Positions 1-13,196 are shown, counted from the stretch's first letter. The stretch is DNA of 64,000 bases from Rhipicephalus microplus (GCF_043290135.1 NC_134704.1:23589501-23653500), one strand, 5' to 3'. The notes: generated by a model not told the origin, from the sequence alone. Translations and numbers: made by a program.

Positions 1-436
1 TCACCGCTTTAAGTTAAAGGTAAGGTCGGTTGCTGATGTAACTTGTCGACCCTTGTTTATCGCCTACAGTTTTTTTTTTTGCTTGGGAAGATTAGTGGAA
101 TAACGGGGGAAGATTCACAATATTACAGCCACAGGAGCGAATTGATACCGTTAACACGCCGCAATAAAAGCTACCGAAGTCACTGGAATCACAGATCTCT
201 GCCGACAGCTGGACTCGATCATATACTATGTGCGCAGCTTGTCCTTGCTTCAGGTAAACATCAGGCGTATACACGCACGTTGCATCGAATTAGCAATGTG
301 TTAAAGAACAGAGATCTTGGTCGTATTCAGCCATTGCTCGGGACGTGTAAATTACTTCCCGAGGCACGGATAAATGCGCTGAAGAGTTGTCTTGTGAAGC
401 ACTGTTGTCATTACACATTCACTATAGTCAATTAGA

Positions 437-660
437 GCTAGTGGCCAAGGTACTAGGCTGCTGACCCGCAAGTCACGGGTTCAAATCTCGTCTACGGCGG
501 CTGCATTTCAGGTGGAGGCGGAAATGCTGTAGGCCCGTGTGCTCAGATTTGGGTGCACGTTAAAGAACCCCAGATGGTCGAAATTTCCGGAGCCCTCCAC
601 TACGGCGTCTCTCATAATCATATGGTGGTTTTGGGACGTTAAACCTCACAAATCAATCAT
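437..660 (+). mobile_element. tRNA-derived SINE with perfect target-site duplication
   Basis: The tRNA-like head has an A-box region (gtggccaagg) and B box (gggttcaaatctc). A tRNA-unrelated body follows, with the recurring blocks gcccgtgtgctcagatt, acgttaaagaacccc and ttgggacgttaaac, ending atcaatcat. A perfect 14-bp target-site duplication, TATAGTCAATTAGA, flanks it at 423-436 and 661-674. The head lacks about 12 bases compared with the copies at 7771 and 61362. Confidence 0.93.
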
Positions 661-916
661 TATAGTCAATTAGAATCTCCAGTATTGTTAATGCATTTAA
701 CTCGAATGCTTCTACACGTACTGCTTGCGTAGACGCTAACAGAACGTTGCAGTTTACTAGGTCCGCAAATAGCACTCCTATTATTTGTTAACACCGCTTT
801 GTCGTTCCTTCAATCAAGAAAACGGACGAGAAAGAAGTACCAATCCACAAATGATGCGCGCCATAACACATTTTATTGTAATCCGTAAATAAACGAGAAC
901 GCTTACCGCTTACCGT

Positions 917-951
917 ACGTTGTTCACCCCCCCCCCCCTTTTTTTTTTTAG
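917..951 (+). repeat. C12-T11 homopolymer junction
   Basis: A run of 12 C is followed directly by 11 T. No gene context. Confidence 0.9.
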
Positions 952-2009
952 GGAAAGGGGGCTTTTCTGCGAAATCGCCCTTTCATACGAGGAAGCTACC
1001 TTTTACGACACTCCAGCCTCGATACATCGCGATGTCTCGCGCCGTTTTCGCATTCGGGAACAAGCGAGCTTCTCTGTACCATGCTTCGGCGAAAAGCGTT
1101 AATAGCGACCGCCCCCCGAGTTTATTTTTGGCTTTCAACGGCACTCCACTCGTGGCCCATTTCCGGATCCATCAGCGTAGTTTAGCACGTCTCTGACGGC
1201 AGCTGGTCGCATTCGAATTTGCCGTTTCACTCCCCCTCTCTCCATCTTACGCCAGCTCTCCGCCGCGAGTCCTATCTCTCTACAAATCGTAAAGGCCGCC
1301 GCCACGCTGAACCTGGTTTCCAGGTAGCAAACTTCGTCGGCGTTTACGGGTGCAGTCGCGAAAGGGAAGAGTATCGGTGAATCGAACAAATTGTCATTTT
1401 TCTTTGTTGTCGACTTCGTTTTGCTTTGTAACCATGGCGCAATTGACGGGTGAGGGAGGGGGAGGAGGGTTGCGCGTAACGACCTGCACGTGCTGGGCGG
1501 CGAGACAAACGCGTAGGACCAAACAAGGTTCGCTCTTACGAACCTCGCTTACGTCAGTGTTGTGCTGCCCTCCTCGATCGAACGTCGCGTTGGAGTGCGC
1601 CGAATATGGGCCAGGTGTTCGTTCTTATCGTGAGCTGCTCGAACAAGGCGGCACGCTTTGCTTGGTTATCTTATGATGTGTCTGCGCTAACACCGCGCAC
1701 CTTGCCGCTCGCCACACGAGAGCGCGTCGCCTTGTCGCCGACCGCGTATATGTGCAAATAAACCACGGAGCTCTTTCTTTTACTCTTTCTTCTTTTTCTT
1801 TTTTTTTGTGAACTTAAGGATTCCACAATGTTTTTTTTTAAGAGGGGTTGCGTCGGCTATGACAAAACTGGGAAACTGTTGCTTCGCTTACAAGCAAACA
1901 ATGTGCAACTCAGAACTCGAACAGAAAGGAAGCAAGCAAAACAGGCAATTCAACGTTTCTTTGAGTATGCTTGCATTCGTGATGGAGACCAACTCAACGA
2001 CAACTACAC

Positions 2010-2122
2010 CGTGCGTGCCTGCGTGTGTGTACACGTATCTGCGTGCGCATTTGCGCGCATGTGTGTGTCCGTGTTTGTGCGTGTGTGCGTGAAAGAGAGA
2101 GAGAGAGTATGTGTGTGTGTGT
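2010..2122 (+). repeat. GT-rich degenerate microsatellite with GA block
   Basis: Imperfect TG/TGCG repeats are interrupted by a short GA run. The reading frames across it are low complexity. Confidence 0.8.
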
Positions 2123-2378
2123 TTAGGCTCTGCGCCGTGCTCCTGACCGGGTTGCAGAAATTAGGGGCCTTTTCTCCTCTTCTAACCACTACCACCACCA
2201 TACCTTCGCAAACTTTTTTTTTTTGCCACAAAAGCTTTTGCGGGACGACTTTTACTCGCCTCGCGCAATAGGTTATCTTTACTTTTCCGAAGTTATAATC
2301 CACTGTATGGTTAACCAACTGAACTGGAACAGACGTTTCCAAAAACGCGGTGACAACTAATCCGCTTGTCTCTATAGA

Positions 2379-2425
2379 AATAAATAAATAATAAAATAAA
2401 TAAATAAATAAATAAATAAATAAAT
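2379..2425 (+). repeat. (TAAA)n microsatellite
   Basis: Ten or so AAAT/TAAA units with one irregular unit near the start. Confidence 0.9.
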
Positions 2426-3225
2426 GTCCACGTTGTGATAGCCTGCTGTATAAGCGTAGCAGGTAGTAAATTACCACATTTTGTGAAAAATATGGTTTGC
2501 TGACTCATCGGATTTCTGGATAATTTTAATGTACGTCACCAGAATCATTGCCACTTTTGACCTCCTGGCTGCTAAGCGCATTGCTTAAGTTCTTTCTGAA
2601 CATCTCTCAGAAGTTTACACAAAAGTCCATAAGGTTCATCGTGAACTTAAAGTTCTGTGGTATAATTTCAGTTATCACTGAAATTAAGTTAGGCACTTGA
2701 TATATTGTAGTACAGCTGAGCGATTCATAATTTTGCAGGAATAAATTTTGAAATGTAGAAAACAAACTAAAAGCTGACATTTATTTTTTTTAGGTTCGTG
2801 GGCGTGTCTGTGTATATGCATGGCACTGGTGTGACTCGTTCACAAACGCGCAGGTATAGTGCCAAAAAACGCATTGTGTGTCCAGTACAGTTACACCAGA
2901 ATTACATTTTGTAACGTCAAATATAAAAAATAACCTGTTCTTCGTTCATTACGATTTTCGTTTGTTTTCGGTTCGATAATACGCATAGACTGTGGACATA
3001 GTTATTTAATATACACCTTCCTGAAATAATTTCATCGCTGACCTTTTGAGCCTACTTCGGCTGCGGGTGATGTGGTTTGAGTGTCGGTTGCTCGTATCCA
3101 ATCAGCAATGCGCTAACATAGATTGGTTCCCGGAATAAGAAGTTTCGCCAATTCATGCTAATAATGCAGTGTTGAACTGTTGCCCCGAATGTGGAAATTC
3201 AGTCAATCGTGGTTGTGTGTGGTTG

Positions 3226-3670
3226 TTACGGGGGTCGGCTACTGAACTGGAAGGTCGCGGTGTCGATCCTCACCACGGCGGTCGCATTTACATGGAGGCT
3301 CAGTGCTCGAGCCCCGTGTACAATGCGATGTCAACGGGGTGGGTGTGAAACTTTATCGTTGTCCGGCAAGACGCACGTAGGGTGCAGTGTGTGGCTCCCA
3401 CGTCGGGACCGCCAGGCGAGGCCTGTCAGCCGCTCCGCGGGCCTGCTGGCCGGTCCAGAGTTGGTCGGACAACTAGAGGAGACAGCTACACAAAGCTGCC
3501 TCTCACCTGGCCGAAGTAGTATCGGGCTTGGTGTGCATTATCTTTCACACCCACAGCGCCCGTGGAAGCGTGGATGCACGCTAAAGAACACGAGAAGACA
3601 AAAATTTTTGGAGCTCTATAATACGGCATCCATCGCAATCGTATCATGGTTTTTGGACGTAGAACTCCAG
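3226..3670 (+). mobile_element. Old SINE copy split by a second repeat
   Basis: The head (ctactgaactggaaggtcgcggtgtcg region) and 5' body run to about 3335. The 3' body resumes near 3545 with gcccgtggaagcgtgg and cacgctaaagaacac and ends near gtttttggacgtagaac. The intervening 3335-3545 segment shares a block with 14330-14440. The SINE is strongly diverged. Confidence 0.75.
3335..3545 (+). repeat. Dispersed repeat shared with 14330-14440
   Basis: The shared order of blocks is aaactttat, aagacgcacg, gcagtg, gaccgccaggc and gtcagc. It sits inside the SINE above. The family is not recognised. Confidence 0.7.
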
Positions 3671-4295
3671 GTATTATGAATGTGAGAATTTCAAAAAAAA
3701 AATGGTGTTTTCTACACGTCATCGTGCTTATATTTGTTCAGCTTGTTTTAGATACTGTTCGTGAGTTTCGTAAGTTCGATCGTTTTCGCATCGTCCATAT
3801 GTGGTGGAAGAAAGCCGTTGACATGCCTCTACGATTCTGACTCCCCGAGATGCCGACAACACCATAAACTGCCGGTTCACTTCATTTTGTACGATTCTTC
3901 TTTTTTTTACTTGATCCTAGACTATTTCTCAACCACTAATAATGCCACATTTACATGCCGCGATTGTTACCCTTGCCACCGTCACATATAGCGTATAGGT
4001 AACTTGCGTTTTATGGCCTATATATGTTGCGATTTGTGGCAGAAATACCCTGATCACCGGACTTACATTTGGAGGACATGTGCGCTTGTTAGTGGAGCCA
4101 AGGCACATTTCTTTTTGCCATCAGCTTTATCTTGAATGTTATAACGTTCCCCATTTTCTCGCAATGCAAATGTAACTTGAAACATTCGACGTATTATTGT
4201 CTAAATCGTCTTCACTCACCGTGATATGCGGCTGCTATCCGTAAGTGATGCGCTTTATTTGTTCCACTTTTTTCCTTGTAGTTATACAACTGTAA

Positions 4296-4540
4296 TGATT
4301 GATATGTGGTGTTTAACGTCCCAAAACCACCGTATGATTATGAGAGACCCCGTAGTAGAGGGCTCCGGAAATTTAGGACCACCTGGGGTTTTCTAACGTG
4401 CACCCAAATCTGAGCACACGGGCCTACAATATTTCCGCCTCCACCGTAAATGCAGCCGCCGCTGCCGGGATCCGAACCCGCGACCTGCGGGTCAGCAGTC
4501 GAGTACCTTAGCCACTATAGACCACCGCGCCGGGGCACTC
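4296..4540 (-). mobile_element. Near full-length tRNA-derived SINE
   Basis: On the minus strand the element starts gccccggcgcggtgg and ends in the acgttaaacacc block and atcaatcatt. An 11/12 target-site duplication flanks it (atacaactgtaa at 4284-4295, atacaaatgtaa at 4541-4552). Confidence 0.92.
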
Positions 4541-4582
4541 ATACAAATGTAACACACAGCAGTATTTATTTTTCCGAAAGCT

Positions 4583-4721
<139 letters not shown>

Positions 4722-4792
4722 CTTTTAAATGCTTTAACTCCTGACTTTTCGCTCTTATCGGTTGAGTGCATGCCTCTGCATCAGCTGTCCCT

Positions 4793-4919
<127 letters not shown>

Positions 4920-4935
4920 TAAAAGCTAAGGTTAT

Positions 4936-5003
4936 AATTGTGACAGACGCCGTAGTGCACGGCTTCAGAAATTTCGACCATATGGTGTTTTTTAACGTGC
5001 ACT
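4936..5003 (-). mobile_element. SINE fragment
   Basis: Contains gacgccgtagtgcacggc and aatttcgacca, the reverse complement of the SINE 3' body. Both ends are truncated, and the 3' end runs into the (TAA)n array. Confidence 0.85.
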
Positions 5004-5339
5004 GACACTATAAACAGACCCTGTGCCTTACTATTTCAGTACTTTCCAGCGATACCCTGTCCTATAGTGCATAGACGTTTTCACTAATTTTTCTTTTTTC
5101 TGGTGACGGCTTCCTTATTGAGTGGTCTAGATAGACGCCAGCACCGTCTCCTCAAGGAATCCACTAATACTGACTCTCGCGTTAATAGCAATCACCGTGA
5201 CCAACATTATCAGCGACAGCATGTGCTGGTTCGTTAGCCTACACCGCGCGGCAGATGCATGTAGAGGAGGTCGCCGCTGACTTGCACGCTCTAGCACTTG
5301 ACTACGCTTGCACGGAAGCGCCTAATCTTTTCTCGGTTG

Positions 5340-5455
5340 TCTTGGGAATCTCCCCCATCCCCCTCCCATGCCCAGGGTAGCAAACCGGCTGCCTATAGGC
5401 TGGTTAACCTCCCTGCCGTTCTTTTCCTTCCATTTTCCTTCCTTCCATCTTGGGA
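5340..5455 (+). mobile_element. 3' tail of a non-LTR retrotransposon
   Basis: Pyrimidine-rich sequence, then agggtagcaaaccggc, a short hairpin-like cctataggctgg and ttaacctccctgcc. The same module follows the RNase H-bearing element at 27028-27760, which identifies it as that element's 3' untranslated end. Confidence 0.75.
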
Positions 5456-5832
5456 AGTATACGGGGGATACTATTCGGAGACACAATCGCAGTTACGGTT
5501 GCGTTACGTTCTTGGCCGGCTCGCGCGTGCGCACTGACTCCACCGTTGGCTCTGCGTGCGTCGAGAAGTGGTTCCGGCCTGAGCCGGTGAGACGGCGCAC
5601 GACATCGCACTGACCTGACCCTGCGGCCAGATCAATACCGTCGTTCGTCGCTCGCAGTTGCTGGATTCTGTCGGGGCTTATTTCTGAGAATCGGACGGAC
5701 AGTGGCCGTTGCCGCGGTATACTCTGGTAGCACGTTACCTGGTTTTACCGGCAGTGCTATATTGGCGCAGTCCTGTCGTGTTCGGTTTCTTTTTTCAGTT
5801 ACACGCGTATGGCTTGTCGGTTCCTACTGAAG

Positions 5833-5833
<1 letters not shown>

Positions 5834-5866
<33 letters not shown>
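5834..5866 (+). repeat. Short (TAA)n microsatellite
   Basis: About ten AAT/TAA units. Confidence 0.9.
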
Positions 5867-5867
<1 letters not shown>

Positions 5868-6994
5868 CTCTATGACCACTTAGCGCAGCGAAAACGAGAG
5901 AGGGCCATTACCTTTTGTTTCTCTTTTTTTCTTTTTTTTGCAATAAGTGTTCATGCGTTTTTATAGACCAACAGTATTCAGTTCCATTTCAGTGACTCAA
6001 GAATAAACTGGCAGTGTTGCATTAAAAATGAAAAAGAGAAACTATAGAGCTCCAATACTACGAAACCTAAAGGAGTGCGTAGCATGGTCACTCGGCGATT
6101 CCCGTTCGTAGAGGTCCTACTTCTCCGTTTACCTATAGCCGTCGATGACGTCAGTGTTTGACGTAAGCACGTAGGGTTTACCCGGTATTACTAGAATGTT
6201 GAGTAAAAATTTCAAACTCATTGTGCATCATGCGCACTAATTTTCAATGCGTGTTATCGGCTTCCTACTTGTTACGGTAGTTGAGATACGTGTACTGTGC
6301 AGCGGGTGTGGTCAGTTTATTCCGCCTTCCAGGTGTAGCGACCAAGTGCCTGTGAAGTGCGAGCGGGAAGAGCAATCGCGTGCTCTGCAAGGCGTTGGCG
6401 CCCTCTCTTGTACGGCGCAGCAGTCAACCGCATGTGTACGGAATTTCTTTAACAATTTTAAGTTAATCATTGCGATTGCTGGCAGTTATATTGTTTGAGA
6501 CCTTCTTCGCTTATTTCAACCCAGTTTCAAGCACTGATTGACATGTTTTAGGCATGTATTAAGCTCTTAATTGTGAGCGTAATCATGCGACTTGAGATCT
6601 ATGGCTAGACGACAACAGGGCCTTAAACTACGCAATTACTAAAAAAAGAGAGATAAGCAGGTGTTTGAATGGTAGTCATTGTAGAGTTACTTGTAGAGCT
6701 ACCTTGGATCAGAATATTGCGCGTTCGGAAGGGTAATGTTTCTTTGAGTGACAAATAACAGTTAGCCTTTAAGTGAAAAAAGTCAAGAAAATTAAATGGC
6801 AATCCACCTTTTTTTTTATTACCAGGCAAAACGCACTGATGCGCCAATTGGACCGAGACAATGTATTTTGCTCTGGGTTTTTCACACCTTATAGGTGCAG
6901 TTGGCACATCGACTAAACTAAATTTCAATAGAAAACCGCGCAGATGACAGACACTGGAAGCATTTGTGACATGTGTCTATCCTTCTCTCTCTTT

Positions 6995-7085
6995 TTTTTA
7001 CTCCCCCTCCCCATGTGTAGGGTAGCAAACTGGACGCATAGTCTAGTTAACCTCCCTACCTTTCCTACATTTCTTCTCTCTCTCT
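6995..7085 (+). mobile_element. 3' tail of a non-LTR retrotransposon
   Basis: Contains ctccccctcccc, tagggtagcaaactgg and agttaacctccctacc, matching the 3' tail modules at 5340, 27667 and 59590. Confidence 0.72.
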
Positions 7086-7442
7086 GTACCTTGGTAATAG
7101 CTATCTTTCGTATGGACTGAATTGCTGTGCTGTGTTAAGTGCCATTCACTGACAAACCCTCGTGATAACATGCAAACATGGACGCCATTGCGATAGATAT
7201 TAGTGCAGCTTCTCTGAGCTCCGCCAGACGAATGCATAAGCCTGAGGAATGCCGTGTGACCGTCTAATCATGCTATACGTACGATGAATACTTTCATGCA
7301 GTTGAATCGAAAGCACGTCCATTGTTGTCGATAAGACCATTTCGTACAGAATAGCAGATTCTAATGTGACGGGTGAATTTTCTTACAGCCACTACCATAT
7401 TGCACGCAGTACACTTTCAGAAAAAAAAAGCCCTTTGACACG

Positions 7443-7471
7443 TTTTTTTTTTTTTTGGGGGGGGGGGGGGG
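7443..7471 (+). repeat. T14-G15 homopolymer junction
   Basis: A T run is followed by a G run. The G run could form a G-quadruplex, but no gene lies next to it. Confidence 0.9.
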
Positions 7472-7770
7472 TTATGACTTGCCATGTGTTCGGCTCTCTT
7501 TAAAGAGACGCGTCAACTCTCCTTGAATAGTTGCACTCTCTTTGAAAAGCTGTGGAACCTAGAAGACAATCACCGTGCCTCTACGTGGCAAGTCAGGGCT
7601 CACGGAAAAACACACATTCTGTCACATGGTCATGACTGCATGTGACGAAAGCAACAGTAAGCTTCTTCAAGGTGAAACCCTTTATCTGGCTGAACATGTC
7701 GCCGCGTAACGGAAAGTCAAATTGCAGCAAGCAATGCACGCTCTAGACTGGTATCGGTGCACAGCGCGTT

Positions 7771-8015
7771 GCCCCGCCGCGGTGGTATAGTGGCTAAGGT
7801 ACTCGGCTGCTGACCCGCAGGTCGCGGGATCGAATCCCGGCGGCGGCGGCTGCATTTTTGATGGCGGCGTAAATGATGTAGGCCCGTGTGCTCAGATTTG
7901 GGCGCACGTTAAAGAACCCCAGGTGGTCAAAATTTCCGGAGCGCTCCACTACGGCGTCTCTCATAATCATAGCGTGGTTTTGGGACGTTAAACGTCCCAC
8001 ATATCAATCAATCAA
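7771..8015 (+). mobile_element. Full-length tRNA-derived SINE
   Basis: Starts gccccgccgcggtgg, with an A-box region (tagtggctaagg) and B box (gggatcgaatccc), then the full shared body, and ends acatatcaatcaatc. It is one of the two best-preserved copies and a good reference for the family. Confidence 0.93.
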
Positions 8016-8582
8016 ATCATCATCGCACAGTTCGTCGGCCGCCGATAAACTGATCTTCGTTGGGACGCGCCGTTTGCTATTACGCGTGGAGCTTTCCAGC
8101 CTTACCTGTGGTGGTCACGCAAGCTCTGGAAAAATCTCGGTTGTTTGCGACCTGTGCGCAATCTCAACAAATTGATTTACTACACATGCGAAGAACGTCG
8201 AACACTGAGGCGTGATCTGCGCCGAGTATTTTTCAGTTTTTTGTGGGTTTATTACGAACACATCAAAATAACATGCGTGGGGAAATTTTTTTTTATGTAA
8301 GCGTACGATATGCAATTGCGTAAGCAGCAATAACTCATTTCTCAAAGATTGCGAGGGTTGTGCCAGTTTTGAGAGCTTCGGTGGAAGTCTGCTCACATCG
8401 ATTAAGAAGGCTGCGCGGTTAAATAGCGTTGGTAGCACAGAAGCTCGCACTCGTCAGCGGTGCTTAAGCACACGGGTGAGTTGCTTCTTTCTTTAGCAGC
8501 CATTAAATGGCTATGCGGAACGCGTCGAGTTGAGTACCCAGAGGCGTCGCCGCTACGCTTTCAATATTAAGGCCTCACTCAC

Positions 8583-8807
8583 CATAATGAACGTCGCGTC
8601 CACTTTACGGGAGCGGCCTCGTGAGCCCTTCTTGTGTGCGCCACGGGTCCAGCGTTGCAACGCAAACACAGGATATGAGCCGGGAACGCGCCCGCTAAAA
8701 TAAATGTTGCGTCCCTTCCGTAGCCACATCTTGGGGCGACTGCGTGCGTATGCCGCGTCGTATGTACGCCGTTGCTGGTGGTTTTCGGGCGGCTTTGTGT
8801 TGTGCAT
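8583..8807 (-). other. Candidate orphan exon, minus strand
   Basis: An open frame includes W-L-R-K-G-R-N-I-Y-F-S-G-R-V-P-G and later K-V-D-A-T-F-I-M, where ATG abuts a good gtgagt donor (minus strand, 8577-8582). GC content is higher than in the surroundings. No family is recognised. It may be part of a spliced transcript or an unrecognised repeat. Confidence 0.25.
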
Positions 8808-11754
8808 GTAACGAGCGTTTAACTCAGCCAGTTGACTCGCTTAATGTACGAAAGAAAGGGCGATATTGAAATCGCAAAGTTCAATACAAAAATGCAGCCA
8901 TCGCGCTGTCTGAATCGAGGTGGAATAAGGACGATTTTTACGCGGTAAAGATGAATAGCCAGTATTAGGGAACACCATAGTACACGCTAACGAACACCAT
9001 CTTGACTACGTTATCTAGTGTCGCTAATATTCGAATAAATACGGTAGTTCAAACCGGCCTGAAGTTATCCGGCTTGTCTTCATATAAATCGTCGCCGTAA
9101 TACACGGTGATTGCAAGCAAATAAGATAGGCCCAGGAAGATATCTTGAGAAGATAACGCGATGGCGGCTATTCATGGTGAGCACATGGAAAGAACGGATG
9201 AATTATTGAGCTGGTGTTGCTAGCGTGCTGCGCTAGGTATTTCATCAAACCTGTTTGCTTTTCAAAAGAACAGTTATTTGTTTTGCAATTACATAGGAAG
9301 CATCGGAGAAAGTATCATCATGAGCCATGTGAGCTGGAACACTGAAATGAGATTTTAATAATCTTAGTGGCTAAACGCAGTTGCCTAGTGCAAAAGTGTT
9401 CACGACACTAGAAATGTTCAAGCGGAGAGGTATCTCTGACAATTTATTATGTGATATTCAATCAGCACATTACAAGTAAGTACTCGATAAAGATGAATTC
9501 TGTCTTTCTGCTTATATTGCTTACAATAGTACATTAAAAACAGTGCTATTCCTACACACTATTTTTTTTTTCTGTGACGTCGATCTTCGAAGCAACTAAC
9601 GTGAGTTGAACATGCGAGTTACATACGAAGGAAAACAGCAGTGCACTTTTTCTTGCCTTGTTTACGTTTTACAAGGTTAAACAGCAGCGCGTTGCTAAAA
9701 AAAATGAAGTCGTAAATAAAAAAAGGTCGACGCCAGATGGAACCAGCATTTCTTTTCACGTGCTGCGCCTCACGTCACCACAGTTTCGCTTTGACTGCTG
9801 GCGGGTACGGAAAAGTATTTTTAGCCACACCATCTGTTTTCAGACAGCGCTGTACTATGCGCCACGTGCTTGAAATGGCGCGCTGAATATATATATGTAC
9901 CGATACCGACGAGTGGCCTTGAACGATTATTGGACACAAGCGGCGGAGATCGAGTTATCTTTAGCAAAGCTTGTTAGGTTGGCTTCCTGTAGCGGTGATA
10001 AGCACTCCGTGGAGCACGCTTTACAGAAACAGCGTGCTTGAAGAGGGGCAAGGGTCGCAACTGTGCGCGAACGCTGACCGGCCGATAGTCTTAGATGCCT
10101 TATCAATCGCGAAAATTGACTGTTGGTGAGGGCACAGTGGTTGAAAAATGTCGTCACGTGATGTCGTCAGCATATGAAGTTATCACGAAATCACAGATCA
10201 CCATGATTTGTAACGTCATAATCATGTCACATTGTGACGTCACTTGACACTTTCGCTTGGTCAAATGTGGGCCGATCACCGAGGCAGTGCAAAACCAAAC
10301 AAGGTGTAGAAAGCTGGCAATACCTTCGATCTTGGAGGCAATGCAAAACACTGTTGGGCGCTGAAAGTTTTCGTGAAGGGCAGGGGACATCAATACGTCT
10401 ACCGAGAGGAAAAAAGACGACTTTCGTTTTCGAGACGACTTATCTGAAAACCTAAGGTGCCTCGTGAATTTTGAATAAATGCGGTAAAGTTGTTTCTGGT
10501 TCTGCTTGGTTCGTCGAGCATCAGTGTCCTGCAGACGATGACCTTTTGGCAGTTCGACCAAACAACGAGACAAAGATAGTCCGGACAACTTAAATAAAGG
10601 AATTTTCTAGCCCCACCGAGCGGCTTGTATTACTACGGCAGGCTGAGACGTAAGGTTCAACACTGTTTAAGATAGCAGCAATGTTTGGTCACTAAGATGG
10701 ATAACTAGAACGTTTAGTCTTTCGGAAACGTACAGTTGCGTGTCTTTGTATCTAAGCATTGCAGAGCTGGCGGCAGAAAGAAATTCGGGGAAGTTTGGGT
10801 GGAAGGGGGGGAGGGGAGTGACCCTCAAGCTACTTGCCTGCTCCCCTCTGCTTCCTCCTTCCTCAGTCGAATAGCCCCCCTCCCCTTCATTCTTATCGAA
10901 AAAAAAAATACCGGTGCCGCAATGCATATCGGTGTCACCCGTTCTACCACGTACGCCAACATTTTCTAATGTTGTTATTTCAAGTAACAGTAACTTTGTC
11001 TGCCGAATTTGAGTGAAACCCGAGGAACATTCATGCAAAATTTCTGAATTGGGCTGCTCATCGCATAAAGTTGTAACAAAGATGTGCATGACAAGTTCCA
11101 CAGTTTGTGGACTTGGGTGTGAGCGAAATCTTGGCTTACAAGCTAACGCTCGGCGTGAATTCGGCTGTGCCAAACAGGGGGCACTACGGACGCGGGGAAA
11201 ACGCAGTTTGCGCCGAATCTGTAACAGGAGAGGAGGCCACTGCGGCACCAGCAGGAGGAAAGAGGGGGACAACACGGACATTTAGTTCCAAACGTAACAC
11301 ATCTCGGGCTTGGCTCCTCACATTTTTTTGTTTGTTTCTCGAACTCTGTTGCCAGACGGTGGATCAATATTTTGCCCTCCTTTGCTCGTCTCACCACAGT
11401 CGTCGCTGCGTTCGGGATATAGCTTTGCTGCGTGTCTGCAGGAACGGCAAGAAATTTTTTTCCCCGAATAACGGCCGTGCCGCTTGATGGAAACTATCGA
11501 TGGCGTTCGGCATGTTTGTTCGTGAAACGGGCAGATATTGTGCGGACCTCTCTTCAGAGAGCAATTCATTAATCTTGTGACCGGCATTTGCCAGGAAGTT
11601 TGAGAATGTTCTGTGCGAAGACTGGATCATTGATTGACCGATTCGCTATCAACTTGACTGATTGCGATTACTTACCATATCTGTATGTTTTAGCCTACCC
11701 AGGTCGTGACCTACATTATGAAGTCTAGGAAGATTTTGATCGCGCGCACTCACA

Positions 11755-12063
11755 TGTATGTATGTATGTATGTATGTATGTATGTATGTATGTATGTATG
11801 TATGTATGTATGTATGTATGTATGTATGTATGTATGTATGTATGTATGTATGTATGTATGTATGTATGTATGTATGTATGTATGTATGTATGTATGTATG
11901 TATGTATGTATGTATGTATGTATGTATGTATGTATGTATGTATGTATGTATGTATGTATGTATGTATGTATGTATGTATGTATGTATGTATGTATGTATG
12001 TATGTATGTATGTATGTATGTATGTATGTATGCATGCATGCATGCATGTATGTATGTACGTAT
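11755..12063 (+). repeat. Very long (TATG)n microsatellite
   Basis: About 70 TATG units with a (CATG)n interruption near 12031-12050. It directly precedes a SINE 3' fragment at 12080. The Met-Tyr-Val-Cys and Tyr-Ile-His-Thr repeat frames are artefacts of the array. Confidence 0.97.
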
Positions 12064-12079
12064 TGTATGTATGAAAAAT

Positions 12080-12145
12080 GAAAATATTTATATTTAACGT
12101 CCGAAATGGGCACATAACCTCGTGAGAGATGGTGTAGCGCCATGT
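12080..12145 (-). mobile_element. SINE 3' fragment
   Basis: Shows tttaacgtccgaaatgg and cgtgagagatggtgtag, a diverged reverse complement of the SINE 3' end. Its tail side faces the (TATG)n array. Confidence 0.7.
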
Positions 12146-12344
12146 GCCGCAGTAATTTGGCTTAGTTTGGTTCTATTTAACATTGCATATCAAAACATTG
12201 ACACACGACCATATTCTTCAGCTTTTCATTATTTTTATGAGACTTCAGTTGGAAGTGCACCATCGGGTATTTCCTCAGTGCGCTTGTTTTGTTACTGGCA
12301 GCGATATACGGAAGTGCGGCTCACATAACTGAAACGACTAGGGA

Positions 12345-12610
12345 TCTACGAATGTTAAAAAAATTTGGATAACAAATCTAACAACGTTTCATTCGATTCG
12401 GTACTTGAATCAAATAGCGCATAATCGAAATGCCGAATATTTTTCGAATAACTTTTTCTGAATAATAAGCTACAAAGAAAAATGCTCGAAGGAATGAGAC
12501 TGGGAACAGCGAGGTGATACTTTTATTGTTTTCATCATCGGATTACCCAGATGCATACAGCCCATGTACTTACGGCTGTTTTGACACCCTGTTGATTACA
12601 GGATAGGACA
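12345..12610 (+). repeat. AT-rich dispersed repeat related to 61853-62130
   Basis: Shares gaacagcgagg followed by a tacttttat-like block, and a cagcccatgtact block, in the same order as the downstream copy. It is rich in TTCGAATA-like words. Family not identified. Confidence 0.5.
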
Positions 12611-13196
12611 TTTTGCTTTTATAAAGCTCCAGTGTTGCAGATGCAATAGTGTCAGCTTTCAAGAACTATATTTACTGTAAAGTTAATGATGACGTTAACC
12701 CATGAAAAATATATCTAACTATCAGTTTTATTAAAAAGCTGTAGACAAAATACATTAAATACTACAGTCGCTGCTATATTACAGCCGACAGTTTAAAATA
12801 TTTCAGAGGTTCTAGTTGCTGCATAGTTAAAATAATTCTCATCGCACCGCACCAGTCATGCCCTGCAAGTCAGCCGTCCGCGCAACCACACCGAGACATT
12901 TTCTGCCGCTTTCTTTCCACGGTGAACATCTGAATGGAACGACCTTTTCTACAACATTGGCGTCATGACCTGCCCGACTTTATTATGACTGAAGTAAGTA
13001 TGCGCCACAGTTAATAGGAGAACAAGAACAAGCTTTTGTAACGAGTTGGAGCATCGGACGGCTCACTCGTTGCGCTGTTCACACGATGCGACGACTGCTT
13101 GTTCTTTCGCTGTTTTAAAGCGCTTTCTAAGTCATGATAACGCGATTGCTTGCCCGACAACAAGCCTGCCTAAGGCAAGTTTGCGAAATCCCAAGC

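Noticed and set aside
1350..1780. Possible solo LTR ending near caaataaacc
   Set aside because: No matching second end, no target-site duplication and no internal coding sequence could be identified.
6247..6498. Cys-containing + frame, considered as the missing first half of C1 domain 1
   Set aside because: Cys and His spacing does not fit H-X12-C-X2-C, and there is no suitable phase-1 donor at its end.
10667..11281. 204-residue minus-strand frame
   Set aside because: No recognisable motif and no splice or codon support. Probably a chance frame in a GC-richer stretch.
11649..12143. Long Tyr-Ile-His-Thr and Met-Tyr-Val-Cys repeat proteins on both strands
   Set aside because: Translation of a (TATG)n array in every frame.
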